Assembly (NCBI GenBank): GCA_013398295.1
Contig: VZSF01008885.1
Coordinates: 1-64,000 of the forward strand
From: Chionis minor
Taxonomy: Eukaryota; Chordata; Aves; Charadriiformes; Chionididae
Length of the DNA: 64,000 nt
Reading direction: 5' to 3'
Positions within the stretch are counted from its first letter, which is position 1. Every line of letters starts with the position of its first letter. This document shows, in pieces, positions 24,438-38,569 of the stretch. The notes under the pieces were generated by a model. It was not told the origin of the DNA and ran no database searches. It was given only the letters and a program-made list of their open reading frames with translations. Both the position numbers and the translations under genes were made by a program.

Positions 24438-27400
24438 GGTATTTCCTGACACATGATCTGTCCAAATCAGTGGTAAGATTCTGGGTTTATATACATACTT
24501 AGCTAGTATGTTCTTAGCTTGTTGTTTTAACTTGATGCTAATCCTTATATGAATATTCTCTAACAGATGCCTAAGATATAGTCGCAACTAAGAGGATTCA
24601 AATTATCTCATGAGCATTTTTGAATTTGAACTTCTCAGACTTTTCTGTATTACTTAATAAAAATGGTTTTGTACTAGGACATTTACCATTTCTTTTTTAA
24701 TGTAGCCTTTCTTTTCCAAGATATGTCGTTTCTCTAGTTAGATCTTTTCAAAACTCGTTAGTTGGAAGGTTTGTGTTGTTCCTATTTGTCTTATTAGATT
24801 CCCAGATTCTCATCAGAACCATGTCAAATTACATCAAACCAAACTGTATCCTGGGCTTCTGATAAGAGTGCTATAGGAAAAGCATGGCTTGAAGGTTGTT
24901 GGAAGAAAATAGCTTTATTATCATCACAGAAGTAATGTAAGAGATGCAATAATTTATTGAATGTTCACACAACATGATTTTTTGTTGTATCATGGTAATC
25001 TGAATTTTTCAGTAGCTTATGCTTTACAAAAAAATGTACAGAGCACTGGGCTTAATTTTATAGGGGTATTTGTAACCCCTGCTGGGGGAAGGATTCCCTT
25101 TCTCCAAGGAAAGACAGTAATGCGGTGGAGATAGCTTTAATTCTGGCCCCAAAAAAGAGCCAAACACTGAAACAGGAAATTAAAAAATGTTCCCTGAAGT
25201 TAAATATGTTACAAGATACTGCTGCCCTGGCTACAAGGCTAGGAAAGCAGCAAAATTGCATCCTCTGGCCGCACAAGCTCTACTGGCAAATCTTCTGGCA
25301 TAGATGCACATAAACCAAGCAAAGTGCCTTTCTACTTCTGCATTATGTAGTACATGACAAAAGACAGTCTATCAGAATAATGTACATTATCATATGCTAC
25401 TGCTGCTACCGTCACACTCAGGCGCCTCTGGAGTTTGGACAAGCCCGGGCACACAGAGAATGAACTTTCTCATTTCATCCCTGGACTAGTGAAGCGCAGA
25501 GACTAAGTCTGTCAGAACCTAAGAAGAATTGGCCTGTTTCTTCAAGTGTGCTACTGCTTTCTCTGGCAAAGTTCATATCTTTCAGAGAAGACTGCTTAAT
25601 TCCCTTTTTTTTTTTAGCATTTGGTGAATGATTGAAAAGATCTGGAAGGAGATTTCATACACTGCCTTAAATTTTCTCATTAGGAAGCAAGAGCTTTGAA
25701 GGGACAAGTCTAATTTTTTTCTCCCCCCCCNCTAGGCTTAACTTGCATAAATCCCTTAAATCATTCAATATCCTTTGGGGACCGAGATTACAAAAATTTT
25801 CAGGCTGCAATTACCAGCTCATTGAGGGAGGAAAAAAAACCAAGATATGTTCCTGAAAGCTCTTCCACAGTGAAGGGCAGCAATGTCATCTCAGCCAGTT
25901 TGCTGAAGCAATTCACTCAGTGAGAATGACATCTTATCCAGGGCGCATGGTCTTACTATTCCTTTCCCATATGTCTTCTCCTAATGAGCCTCCTAGCCAG
26001 TGGTACACAGTTTAATACATTGCCTTTTTTGTACTGGGGTTTTATTGATGCTCTAGCGTAAATTATATTTAACTGCTGTTGCAAATCTGATGCTGGGGAC
26101 ATATTTAAACAACAGTATATGGGATTCGTTAGCAGTGGCTCCATCTGACCCTGAGAGCGAGAAGATTGCCTCCACTGTATTTAGTAATAACAGAGAACTG
26201 AATTTTCTATAGATCAGTCCAAAATTCTAGCCACCTGTACACCAAAGCTCTTTCTACTCCTTTGAGCAACTCTCATTGGGGATTTCCTATGCAACAGTGT
26301 TAATTTTATTGTAAGTGTTACAAATGTTGGTGTTTTTTAGCCCTCATAGTCCAAAGAAAAAGTTTAGATACATTCAAAACACCACAGGCAAAGCAATATC
26401 TAGCACGTATTGATTTTTAAAGAATCACACGACTTGTCTTCCAGTTGTGACTTTAGTGTAACAAGACTAATAGATTCTGAAAAAGTAAATATCAACCTCA
26501 TTGTCTTCCCAACAATGTGTTCTTATGGACTCAACACACACCTGCCTTGTATCAAAGGGACTTTCTTTGACTTCTGGAGGGTTCGGCTTAGACTCAGGAA
26601 GCCGTGTGTATAATCATCAGGATAGCTATTTCATATCATTCCTGCTTTGGGGGTCTGCCAGGTACAGACTGTGTTTAACATTATCTGTGTTTTCTACGTA
26701 CCACCTCTCTAGTGCCACAACTGCTGCAAAATGTGACAGTAAGGTTCAATATAGGGAGGACTTCTCACTGCTCAAAATATGTCTCTGAGGTTACCTCTTT
26801 TCTGCCAAGTTAGCTTATGTTAAGGTAATCTAGTCTGAATGGCTGCACCACAGTGAAATAATACTTGGACTACAATGTCCAAAGTAGTGTCACTAGTTCA
26901 CTTAGAGCTCTAAGACCTTTTACTGACACATCTCATCATTTTTATTGCTGCAATAATATGATCTACATTAGAAATTCCTCTGTTCTCAAACAGCGAAGAA
27001 AATGTTCTGTCCTGTTGGATACACATGGGAGTTGTGAGAAGGCATTAGCAGTCTAAGAGAGTTTGATAACTTTCATCTTCATTGATACAGTACTGTGGTC
27101 TTTTTAAACTATGACGAGATCAAAATTCAGCCTGTATCCCTGGACAGGCCAGTAGACCAAGTAAAACATCCACAATATGCTCACATTTTAAAGGGTGCGT
27201 GGACTCTAGCTAAGACCAACCCCCCAAACTGTAACTTAAGTCATCTTTAAAGCAAAGACAAGTCTTGGAACTGGTCAGGTTGAATGGATAGATCGAGCTA
27301 TTTGTATGCTAGACTCCAAAAGTTTGCAAGCTATTTCTGGCTTGCTATATACTAGACAATGTTGCCATCAAATATATTACATTGACAAGGAAAGAAACAG

Positions 27401-29854
27401 TTAGTTTGGGAAACAAGTGTGAGAATTTGGCTGATCTTGTGGAAACCCCGGCTCTTTAGCACACACAGTGGGCTTTTTGTCAGTTGGTTATTTCTTTGAT
27501 TGTAGTCTGAAGTCACGAGGGACATACTCCAGTGAAATCATTGTCTCGGAGATGGCTGTGAGAGAGCTGGAAACCCCTCAGCCAGGGAATAGAATTCTCT
27601 TTCTCCAGTATAAATTTCCAGAGTTTGCTAAATAAATTATGAGCTATGTTGGCCCACAGTTTCCAGACTCTTATGCAGCTCAGTCTAACACTAAGAAATT
27701 TGTGAATAATTAGGAGCTAGTGTTCCTCCAACTGTATATTGCTGCCAAAATTCCTATTTATTTTACCTGGAACAGGAGAAAGTCTTTTTCATTCAACCAC
27801 ACTTGCTAGTAAGGAAAATCAAATTTCTTCTAAGGCCAAAAATGCGCTAACAAAGACCTCACTATCTTTATGGTAATAACAACAAATAAATTTAATGTTG
27901 CAGTCCTTCAGTTTTGCCAAATTGCCATCTAGAGCAACAATAAGAAGATGAGTCCAGTTTGTTCTGCCAATTTCTGAAGGTATCATAGAGGTTAAATAAT
28001 AAATACCTAACATTTCTGCTTTGGATGGAGTTATAAAGGAAATTGGATAAACACTGGAACATAAATCAAGAAAAGGTGCTAGAAAATGATGCCATCAGTT
28101 AGAAAAATGTGCCATACTAATACCTGATCTCTCCTCTTACTTGCTGAAAGTAGAAAAGAGAAAAGCATTTAGTATCTTGAGTAGTCCAGGCACTGATTGA
28201 TTGCATCCCATAATGCTTTGTAATGTATCTTCTGGAATACGTGATAAATCATGTGTGGGCTTTTTCTCTTTAAATGCTACTTTATCAGTTTTCAATTGCT
28301 CAACTTTCAAAATAAAGAAAGAAAATTAGGGGCTGAGCAGTTGGGGTTTCTTTTCCTGCTGATTCAGTTCAGTATTTAGGTGCATGTGTAGCCTGCAGCA
28401 GGTGCAAGCTCCCATTAAAGATGTGTGCTTAAGTACCTTTCTGAATGAAGACCATTTTTGGTCTTTCAAAACACTGTGACATTTGGTGCATGTTAGAAAA
28501 TCATCCTACAGGAAAAAGGTCACACAAAGAAACAAGGAAAGCAGTTCTTTTCATGAATACAATTATGAGGTTGAGTTTCAAATCTGTGATACAGTAAGTT
28601 TTACACAGCTTCGCATTTCATTGATGGTGTGTGTGTGTTTTACGCTTGTTTCTGTATGCAAGTTGACTAGATAGTTGTAACCACCCTCATGAGCCCCAAA
28701 TCACGAGAAAGCTGTGATTTCACAGCTCTTCTGCTGTGAAAATTTTGCATAGCACAAACTAGAGAAGACAGTTGTACTTGTTCCACCCTGCTCTTTGTAA
28801 ACCTTTTTCTTGGCAAAAGGACATGGGCAGATCTTGAGAGGTTTGGAATATAGACAGGGTGTTGAGGAGCACCCGGATCTCATGACAATCAGTGTCTCAA
28901 CAGAACCTTTAATCCCTCTGATCTGTTTAATCCTCATGAAAATTCTTCATGCTAGTAAATAAGTCTAGGAGTAGCCCAGTACAAATCAGATTTTCCCACC
29001 AAGGAAAAGTAAAAAGAGCAAGAGAAAATGACAAAAACTAGGACACAGGGGTAGAAAGACGGAACACATTTACAAAGAGGGAAAGTAACTAACAGGTTGT
29101 TGGCCACTCAAGCATTATCTACACTTCTATGATGTTTTGATTTATTTCAGGTTCCTGGGTACTGCCATCTCCTTCTCCCAAGCTCCAGATGATTTCAGCC
29201 CTATGTTTTCAAACCTGGAAAACTGTTCAAGCTTGGGTCTGTTTGTAACTTCTTGTGGGGGATATCTTGCAAAGCCTTGTTTAGGCAAGAGCTATGTCTT
29301 GCTTTTCTTGAAGCATAGATGCACAAAGGGTTTTGAAACAGATTTGGAAGTATATAGCGATAGAGGGCAATATCGTAACTCTGGCAAAAAGCATGGTTCA
29401 GCAAAATGTTGATAACTATGGGGTTTTACAGCTGTCAATATCATTGAATAGAAATGAAATAATTGCTTTTATCACTCACTCTTTTAGCCCACTTTTTAAA
29501 AGCATGTAGGAAATAAAGCTGAGAGGTTATGTAAAATAGCAATAGAGCAAGTCTCTATGAGCCAGGAAACAAGTTCAGGGTGTCTTCTACCATTACGTCC
29601 ACTCCCACCTGCTGCCGAATGAAGGCAGAGCACTACATCTCAATCAGTATTTAGATCTGCTTTAAATTGCAACCAACTGATAAGCTGTCCTTCTGAAATA
29701 CACTAGTAAAAATTTCTTTTGACAATATTCTAAAGTTACATTTCATATAAGGTTATTATAATATGAAATTATATTCTGTTTTTCTGTATAGGTATCTTTT
29801 GATGTTCTCCTTATTTTTCCATCAAAAGAAATGTTATTCATGGAATCAGAAGTC

Positions 29855-30125
29855 ATAAATGGAAAACAGCCTATTAGATCACTCAGTCCATCTCTCATCA
29901 AGGAGAAAGGCTAATAAACATAAGCAGACTTTTTTAAAAATAGTCAGCAAGAATGATGCAGAGAATTGCAACTGAAGCAAGTCCAAGTGTGGCATACAGT
30001 AGTCACTTTCCTAACTATAGTGACAGGGAATTTCAGAGATTTGTAGCATCGCTGTCTTAAAAGTCTGCCCTCATTTTCTAGCTAATGCGTGCATGATTTT
30101 ACAGCTTCTGATAGAAACCACCTCT
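29855..30125 (-). repeat. Possible ancient CR1/L2-type LINE 3' region
   Basis: The plus strand has GGAAAACAGCCTATTAGATC followed by ACTCAGTCCATC, and later CAGAGATTTGTAGCATCGCT with GTCTTAAAAGTCTGCCCTC. Both are reminiscent of the reversed 3' end of old CR1/L2 elements (TAGATCATCTAGTCCA-like, then a CTGTTAGAAAG-like part). Divergence is high and no protein part remains, so the call is tentative. Confidence 0.3.
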
Positions 30126-31469
30126 CCTTCAGATGTGATATACTTTTCCTACCAGACTTATTTCTGAGGCTTTGAAGACCAACATGAAATGGATTTGAAA
30201 GTATTTCCAGAATCTGACTTCAAACCGAATGATCTGCACTTTGGTATGTGACCAGATTGAGCTGAAACCTGTTTATAATCTAGTTCAGGGTGCTTCTCAT
30301 ACTTGCAGAGCAGAACCACGATGGCTGACTTCTTTCTGGGGGCTATGCATGTGGGACCAGCCCATCACACCATGGTTGCAGAGTTACTGGCACCTGTGCC
30401 AGTGTCACACGACCCACCCAAGTCTGTCAGTTGCCTCTCCTGGTGTAAAGCCTTGGCGGTCTCGGCAGTTTTATTCACCATACTGCAAAACCAATTTCCT
30501 GAGAATAAACAAGGTCCATACAGTGGGAAGGAGGGGAAAAGAAGGAAATGGGATTGTTCAGTACAATTCAAGAATAAAGTGCAGCTTTTTAAAACACATC
30601 TGTCCAAAGTAAACTTCCCTGTGAGGTAATACTGCTTTCCTACTAAGTTATTGTTGAAAGGATTTACATTTAAAGGGAAAATGAATAATCCTCCTCGTTC
30701 TTCACTCATCCTGTCAATGAGCTCATGTACTATGCAGGACTTAAGGCTTATCACAAAATGCTAGAGGATCAGGGGACTGCAGGGATAAAGTGACTGTCAA
30801 GTTCTGCTGAAATTAGAAAACACAGAGCTGTGCTGAGTTGCCAGACCTGCTCACATTATCAAGACTGAAGGCTGGTACCGCTCCTCATAGCAAGACTGAC
30901 TGCCTCCGTTAGTATGCTGTGTTCAGGAGCGCAATCAAAGTCTGCAGCTGAGGTTGGAGAGGGAGGAGCTCATTCCTTTCCATATTGAACTGGCATAGAT
31001 TAAGATCAGTGTTTTATAAATCACTGGATTAACAACAACATTTTTCTAACTCTCTACCTCTGAAATATCTGCTTATTTGAGAAGGTGAGGATTATTGGAT
31101 GCTTGTGGTGAAAGCGTTCTCCAAGGTCAAAACTAACACCAGATGCATTGTATGAACACGAGTAAGGTTTCATCTTCTAAATACTGCCAGGTTACTATGA
31201 TATGACGTAAAGAAACACAAGAAAATGTTAAGTAACAAAGTAGCCTTTTTAGATGCTTCATGATACAAATTAGTATATTATTTATGTCAGGTACTGTAAA
31301 AGTACTTTTTTCTCCAATAATTTGTTCCACATTCAGGAATGGTCAAAAGGACAGATTTCGCTATTTTGCTAAACATTGGTTCAAGGACCATGCACCAGAC
31401 TGCGAGTAATTCCATCTGCACTGTTCTCCTGGCTGTGTGGAATAAGAATTTAGTTATATTTTCAAAAAC

Positions 31470-31485
31470 TTTTTTTTTTTTTTTT
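31470..31485. repeat. T16 homopolymer
   Basis: An uninterrupted run of 16 T. No retrotransposed body is attached, so I do not read it as the poly(A) tail of a pseudogene. Confidence 0.9.
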
Positions 31486-34400
31486 ATTCCTCGAGGATAT
31501 TATGGTCAATTATTTTTGCCATCTACACCTGGCCACAGTGATATTAATCTGTGATATCAGTCACACACAACCGGATGCACAGAGATCTGTTGGTATTCTG
31601 GTAGAGAACCTGCCTTCTTTAACGTCTGTGGCTCAAACCTCCCCAGTTGTGTAACATATGACACATCTTTGATGCTCCTCATGTTCTCTGAGAAGTTCTT
31701 TGCAGACAGATATCCTTATCATAAGTGACATGCTGGACAGCATGTTTAACAGAGAGACAAAGGATTCCAACAGCAGCACAGAGGCTGAACTTCCGCTTCT
31801 TTCTCTTCTATCTGACATATTCTGTGAACACTAATTTCCACTTAAAATAAAATGAAGTCGTCTTTCCAAGCAAATCCTCCCATCGTGGATAGGGACCCTC
31901 TGATGAGGGTGACAGAGAGCCCTGTGACAGCAGTAGCCCACAGGGCTTCCTGGTGCTTACGACATCATCACTCCCCTGTCCCACATTCCAAAGTCAGCCT
32001 CTCTCCCGCTGAGCATCAACACTGTGAGTAATTCATTGAACACAGCAGAAATAAAGGCAGAATTCAGGGAAACTGAAAATGAGGAGGGAGGACAAGAGAA
32101 ACATCAATATTCTCAGCACCATTCCCTAACAAAAGACTAAGAAGAGTAACAATTAACTATAAAAGTTAAGCCACCCTGGAAGGAAAATAAAGATGTTGTG
32201 AACTAGTGCTCCAAAATATCAGATCTTTGATATAAAAATGATAACTCTTATGAAGAAAAGTGCTTTTTTAAAAGATATTTAGTTTTCTGTAAGCAGAAGA
32301 GCCTGAAAACCTCCTCATGGCAAATGGAAATTATACAGAGATACTTGCACTTATTTATTAACTTCCTTCATGAATTTAATCCTCTTTGTCCATATTTTCT
32401 GTACAGATTTTGTCTTTAAATTATGAATGCATTCATTTATAATGTTGTAAGCACTGGAAAATATTTTATATGTTTCTCCTAAAATATTCATAATATGCTC
32501 AGTTTGAAAAATTTGGGTTCCTGTGTTCATATGTTCAGTCACAAGATCCACATTTAAAAATGTCCTCAGGGGTATGAAAAATGTTGCTAGGCTGAAAGAA
32601 ATATTCTTCACAGAGTGTACAGAATTTGTTCAGACAAGCATCTGACTACAACTCAAGAGTGCTGTGATTTAGAAAATCAATAGAAAAAATTCAGGTAAAA
32701 GACACACAGTATTACAAAGTGATAAACAACAGATTGAAAATACGAGTGAGATCTCAGAAAAAAAGCAAACCTTAAGTAATCTGAGCAAGTACACCACTAC
32801 AGATGGCACAGATATCTTAACCACGAAGAGTTACTTGCTGGATTATTATTATTTTTTAAGAAATGTGTGTTATAAGAATATTGAACCATCTCAAGGAGAA
32901 AGCACAGTTACATGCTAAGCGTATGAGAAAAAATATAGCCTGAGAGAAAATGTAAGTGCTGAGAAAAAGTGAAGTGTGAGTTGTTACATCAGTAGAAAAG
33001 ACAAACTAAAATATTGCATGAATTCATGCTGGTTTGAAATGGGAAAGTGTCTGAATTTAGTTATTTTATTTTCCAGTTATTTTGAAAGACAGAAGGAACC
33101 CTATAGTACAAGGCAAGAGAGATGCTATAAGGCATGTAAGTGTGTGGGTTGTTTAAAGCAGTAAACTGACATTGTAATAGTAAGCAGCTTCAGTTGTTTG
33201 CAGATAGTGGTCTAAAAGTGTGCGGGTCAGCGAGGTACCACTCACCGTGTAGGATGAGGAGCAACACGGTTGTTCCTCTGCTAAAACTTTTCTTTAGCCT
33301 CAGAAGCTGTAGTGCTGAGGCAGGGGACTTACAAATAACTTTGGAGAAGGCAAGCTGCCACAGCCTCTGCAGTCATTGCAGGCAGCGCCCGTCGTCAGCC
33401 ATCAAAGGCTGGATGTAGGAGTCTAATTACTGAAGCTGTCAAGATGGTATGGGAGATGCAGGAGTCACAAGGGCCGACCTGGAGAAAACTCTGAGGGTTC
33501 AGTAGAACATACAAACATCTGTCACCCAAACACCTCTAGGGAAAGAGTCACATCCAAAGTCCTCCAGTCTTGGCTGAGGAATGCCAAACAACAACAATAT
33601 TGCTGAACACCAAGCAAAACAAGGTTTAATTTGAAAGTCTCCATGAGTTGTTTCAATCTAGGAAAATTTTTGAAAGTCGTCTCTCAGTTGTAGTGCTGAA
33701 TACCTCCTAATATGTTAATAACCTCTTCATAAAGCAACTTTTCAACGCTCCTGCGTCCTATAAACTCTCTTAAATTTTGACACAATCCCCTATCAGTATC
33801 AGGACACAGAAGTAAATTTTACTTTATGGGTGTTTAGTTGGGTATGCATGGAAGCTAGATTAAAACCCTAGAGAGTGTATAGTAACTATCTCCATTCAAG
33901 GAATGGGGTTGCACTATCTTAGACTTTCTTAGAAACTTTCCTATGATCATATTGATTATAGACAACATTTGAAATGATACCTGGCCATAGGTAGGTCAAC
34001 CACCTTTCCAGCAGTCCATTGTATATGAATAATTTTGTCATCTTTAACATTTGGTGAATTGTTATAACAAGGAGAAAATACACTTATTTCTGTTACAGCA
34101 TTTATTACATATTTCATGCAGGTTATGTCGATGAGCTATTTATACATTACATTTCCCCTAATTGCTATGCATGGTGTGATCCTCTAAATCTGATAGTTTG
34201 TTTCTGTTCCTGTTAGGGAGACTGAAATGTTTTAAACAGGAGCACAACAAATATTGAATGACAAATATCAGACAATGAAATATCCTTCTTCAAAACCAAC
34301 TTCAATAGATGAGCAATTATTTGTTCTATTATTCCTGACCTGAAACATGTTGGATTTAGCAAGGCAAATTCACTGCCTGTTGTTTGCAACATCTTTTGGA

Positions 34401-34812
34401 ATATTTTTTTTAAAATATTGAATAGCTCTCATTTCAAATATAATGTCTTCTGTTGTATAGCTTATATAAATCAATGTTGCTGACTGAGGGCATCTAAATA
34501 AGTGGAAGCACTTACATAACTATTCAGATCTGGTAAACTCAAGTTTCATTTCATTTTAATCACATTTCATTCTTTAAAACTACTCAATTTTTTCACATCA
34601 AAGGATAAGATGAATGAACTGCTTCACGTGTCTATACCTCTTCTCTGGTATAAGCATTGTAATTGCTTGGTCTCTATCTATAATTATATCATTTAACTGA
34701 TGTTATAAAAAGGGGCAGTTTTGATCTGTGTGTTGTTCCACTTGATTCTGTTTAACCCAAAGAAGAATGAAGCAACAGGGATGAGACACGGATTTCAGTT
34801 CCTGCATGTGCA

Positions 34813-34846
34813 GATCCTCAAATAGGGAAGATCCTCAAATAGGGAA
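34813..34846. repeat. Perfect 17-bp tandem duplication
   Basis: GATCCTCAAATAGGGAA occurs twice back to back with no mismatch. A perfect match suggests a recent slippage or duplication event. Confidence 0.92.
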
Positions 34847-35157
34847 GCTGAGAAAGATCCAGTGGGAGGAAGCAGTAGGAGATGCACATGATTGAGTTAT
34901 ACTGCTACTGGGTTGTACTCCTAGGAGGACCCTTTCACTTCAGTTCAGAGAATGAAGAGGAAAGATGAGGAAATGCGTTTCTTCTGTGCATGTCACAAGT
35001 GCCAAAGAGTTAGGCGTTGGAAAGAATGTGCTTTGACAGAGCAACATCTCTAGAAGACTCTCCTTTGCCACTAGGGTCATGACATGGTTTGGCAAATGCA
35101 CTGGCTTGGAAGGAGATCCTGTTCATCACTTTGCCTGCTGTAGACAGATAACATAGA

Positions 35158-35183
35158 TTATATGATATAATCTTATCATATAA
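35158..35183. repeat. Perfect 10-bp inverted repeat with 6-base loop
   Basis: TTATATGATA (35158-35167) and TATCATATAA (35174-35183) are exact reverse complements around TAATCT. The arms are AT-rich, so it may be chance or a minor cruciform-capable site. Confidence 0.8.
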
Positions 35184-36683
35184 GGAAAGAAGATACTTAC
35201 AGAGTCAAGATACTGAAAAACCACTATTCTCAGCAGATGAAAATTACGTGAAAATTGCTCTCGCGAGGGACTGCCTCAACAGTCTTAGCCAATATGCAAG
35301 TTTGTCCCTGTGATAGCTAAAGGTGCTGCACTGACAGCTTTTTAATCTCTCAGAGATGGCTGAATCTCAATGCTGATGGAAGCAAATCCAGTTTGTAAAA
35401 TGCTATGGGATCATTTGGGTTGAAGGATGCTACATAAATGTGTTATCTTTTTTAAATAAATGTACTGTAAATTATGGGAAAGATTTGATTTACAACTACT
35501 TAAGGGCTTTTAAATGTCACTTTTCATACAGTGACTTTGACAATTTAAATACTACAAGACTTAGTAGTCCCAGAGCAACACAAACCCAGAGGGAAAGAAA
35601 ATTAAAGGCCTACGATTTTTCCTTTCTTTCTGTGTGAGGATATGGTTCACCAAAACCCACATTTAAAACAAAATGTCTTTTTCATTGGTCAGCCATTTGA
35701 GGAAATAAAAGCAATTAAATGGCACATTGATTTTAAATTTCCTTCTTCCACACTTCAAGTGCATCTTCTCTGGGAACTAACAATGATATATTGTTATTTT
35801 ACGTCCACTTCTAGCTACGGCGCAGCACTTCACAAACCATGCTTGCACAGCGTTATGCAGGGTGGAGCCCAGCAAATTAAACTGACCTCATATTCCACTT
35901 AAACAAATAAAATAGTAAGGGGTGAGATGCCGTTTTAGGAATAATTATGTTTGGGTTAAGCTAGGGACGGGCAGTTCAGGTAGCTTAAATATTGTATTGA
36001 AAAATCTGTTGGAACAGGTCTTCTAAATGATGCTGGGCACTAGACTTTTCTCTCCTGTAACAAGGGAAGTATCTATATGGAACCTGCCTGGATTAGCCAT
36101 CGGGCCAGGAGTACAGCTATATCCAGTGCAGTCAAAGATCCCTATCACTCAGCAGCCTGCCTCTGACTGCACCCAAGATCAGACTCTTAGGGAAGAGTAT
36201 AAGATTAGGCAAACTACGTGCTGGTATTCTCCCAGTCTCCAAGAATTTGCAGCTCCCATTTGAGCCAAAGGTGGTATCTTTATATTCAGTAGTCCTCGGA
36301 GGATTTTTTCATTAATTTGTCCATTCACTTTGAAACCTATAAATATTGCTATCCACAGTACCCTGCAATAAACAGATTAGGTAGCTAGTTCATGCACTAA
36401 ACCTTTGGAAAAAATAAGGACTTCTAATGTGAATTTTCAGTTCATGCAAATAAATTTAAAGATCTTGTAAGGAAGGTTAATGTTCATTAATGAGCAGAAA
36501 AGGTAGTTCAAAATATGATCCCTTTCATTATGTTTTCTTAAATCAGTTTGGACCATAAGGAAGAAGATGGTAAACTGCATATACATCACAAAGCAGCAAA
36601 GTAATATATTGTTCAGCACAAAATAACTACCAGGGATACCTGATTTCAGATAAGGGATCCTTTCCTGTGAAACAGATAAAATC

Positions 36684-36697
36684 TTTTTTTTTTTTTT
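36684..36697. repeat. T14 homopolymer
   Basis: An uninterrupted T run followed by CTTTTATTGGGGGG. No associated element is seen. Confidence 0.85.
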
Positions 36698-38569
36698 CTT
36701 TTATTGGGGGGATTGGCTTACAGCCAAGGAATAGAGTGTTGAATTTTAGGTAGACAATAACTATAAAAAAGTTATCAGATTAATTTTGATTAAGTTGATG
36801 GCTTTATGAAACTTTTTTTCCTTTGAAGTATTGTTCATGTTTGACTTTTTTTAAACAATTGATCTAAAAATATTCTGCGTCTTTTGTTCTTTTTGTCATG
36901 AATGAATTTTAGCTTTCCTTAGATACCAGTGATCTATGATCTTCAGGTTATGAAAAACAGCTTCCAACTCATTTGCTTCTTATGTAGATGCACCCCTGAA
37001 CTCGGTTCAGTTGAAATACTGGAGTACAGTCATAACTTACTGACTTGTGATGGAGACATGTCTCTGCATTTCAACCGTGAAGGTTGTTCTGTTATCAGGT
37101 ATGATACCAGCTGCACTCTTGGCAGCCTACTTTGGGGTATTCACTTCCACTATAGGCAGACAGCTCAGATGAATAAAGAAAAAGTACTGTGTGTGAGCTA
37201 TCAGTAATCAAATCCTTCATATGCCCTTAGTGAAGAAAAATAGGTTTTTAAATTCAAAGTTAGGTAGGAGAAAATGAAAAAGGAGCAGAGATCCCCCACC
37301 TTCAGAGTCAGAAATTCAAGTTTGGAATTGTTATTTTTTGTTTCCTCTTCCATAAAAGAGAAGGAAAACATAGTTATTATCAACAAACACAATAATAAAT
37401 CCAAGGAATTATACAGTACTCTTCATCTCAAGACCCGGAGATGTTTATAATCACTAATTAATTAAGCCTTGCAGCATTTCTGGAAGGGATATGCAGTTTG
37501 AATAACGCATTTCTCAGGGGACCCAAACAGTAGGCTTTTTGTGTGACCCACAGGTTAACCGGAAAATTCTAGACCCAGAGTATCTCAAGACCTCAGATGG
37601 TAATGCATTTTTAAACTCCACTCCAGTGAAGCAGTCCCACTGTGATGCCTCTGATGTCCCACAGAGGCAGAGGAAACAGAGCACAAACAGGGGTGTGTGG
37701 TTATAATGACTGCAAAACAATGGAGAAGGAAAGTGATGGGAATATGAAACTGATTGCACTTTACTCCATATGCTCAGAATTTCCTTTAAGGTTTGGTTGT
37801 CAGGTGTGTTATTCCAGAGAATTTCTTACCACACAAAGAAGGCCTGTAAAGAATTGTACGATGATTATATGTGCTCCACCTTCGTTAATGCCTTCCATAG
37901 ATATAAGGTATAACACAGCTTCTTCATACCTAAGGGCCACAAGTACTTTTACAGATTACTTTTGCTGCACCAAAACCCCAGTCTGGTGTAGAGTCTGCTG
38001 CCACTTATACAATTGGTAATCGAGAACAACTTTGGTAAAGTCATTAAATTATTTCAAATCAGCATTTATGACGTCTAGTCCAAATGTAAACAAATACTAT
38101 GAAATAATAATTGTCTCTGTGAGAGAGGCAGAAAAAAAGTAAATATTTATGGCCTAAGTACCAATGAAGGCTTTCAGTAAAGTACTTTCTGATTCCCACT
38201 CAACAAGTGGATTTTTCTTTCGTATATATCCACAACACAAATATGCCTCTAAGGTTCCTCCAATGTTTACATAAACCTAAGTTCTGCTGCTGACTTCTAA
38301 ACTACTTTCTTATAATTTAGAGTACTTAAAGGACCATAGATCCAAAAGTGTACAGATAGATTCTCTGAGCAGCTGTCACAGTAAAAGTAGACATCTCCTT
38401 TACTTAAAATATTAATTATCTGATGTATCACCAGACTCTGAATTAGTGTTAAATGATACACTGATAATCCCTTTGTAGTATTAATTTATAAAAACTTGAA
38501 CCACCTTCTCAGAGCCTGAGAGAAGGGAAGATTTCTATTACAGTACTGCTGTTCTAGTATAATGTGTGC

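Larger units (their letters stand above)
24438..38569. other. 14-kb mostly unique noncoding region
   Basis: I find no convincing gene in this long stretch. It holds an unresolved base at 25731 next to a C8 run, homopolymers at 31470-31485 (T16) and 36684-36697 (T14), a 17-bp tandem duplication at 34813-34846, and an AT-rich hairpin at 35158-35183. A possible ancient LINE tail lies at about 29855-30125. A small open frame with a good start context sits at 30321-30629. All other frames are short and unlike known proteins. It could be part of a gene desert or a giant intron. Confidence 0.5.

Noticed and set aside
31470..31485. Poly(A) tail of a processed pseudogene (minus strand)
   Set aside because: No coding or transcript-like body was found next to the T run.
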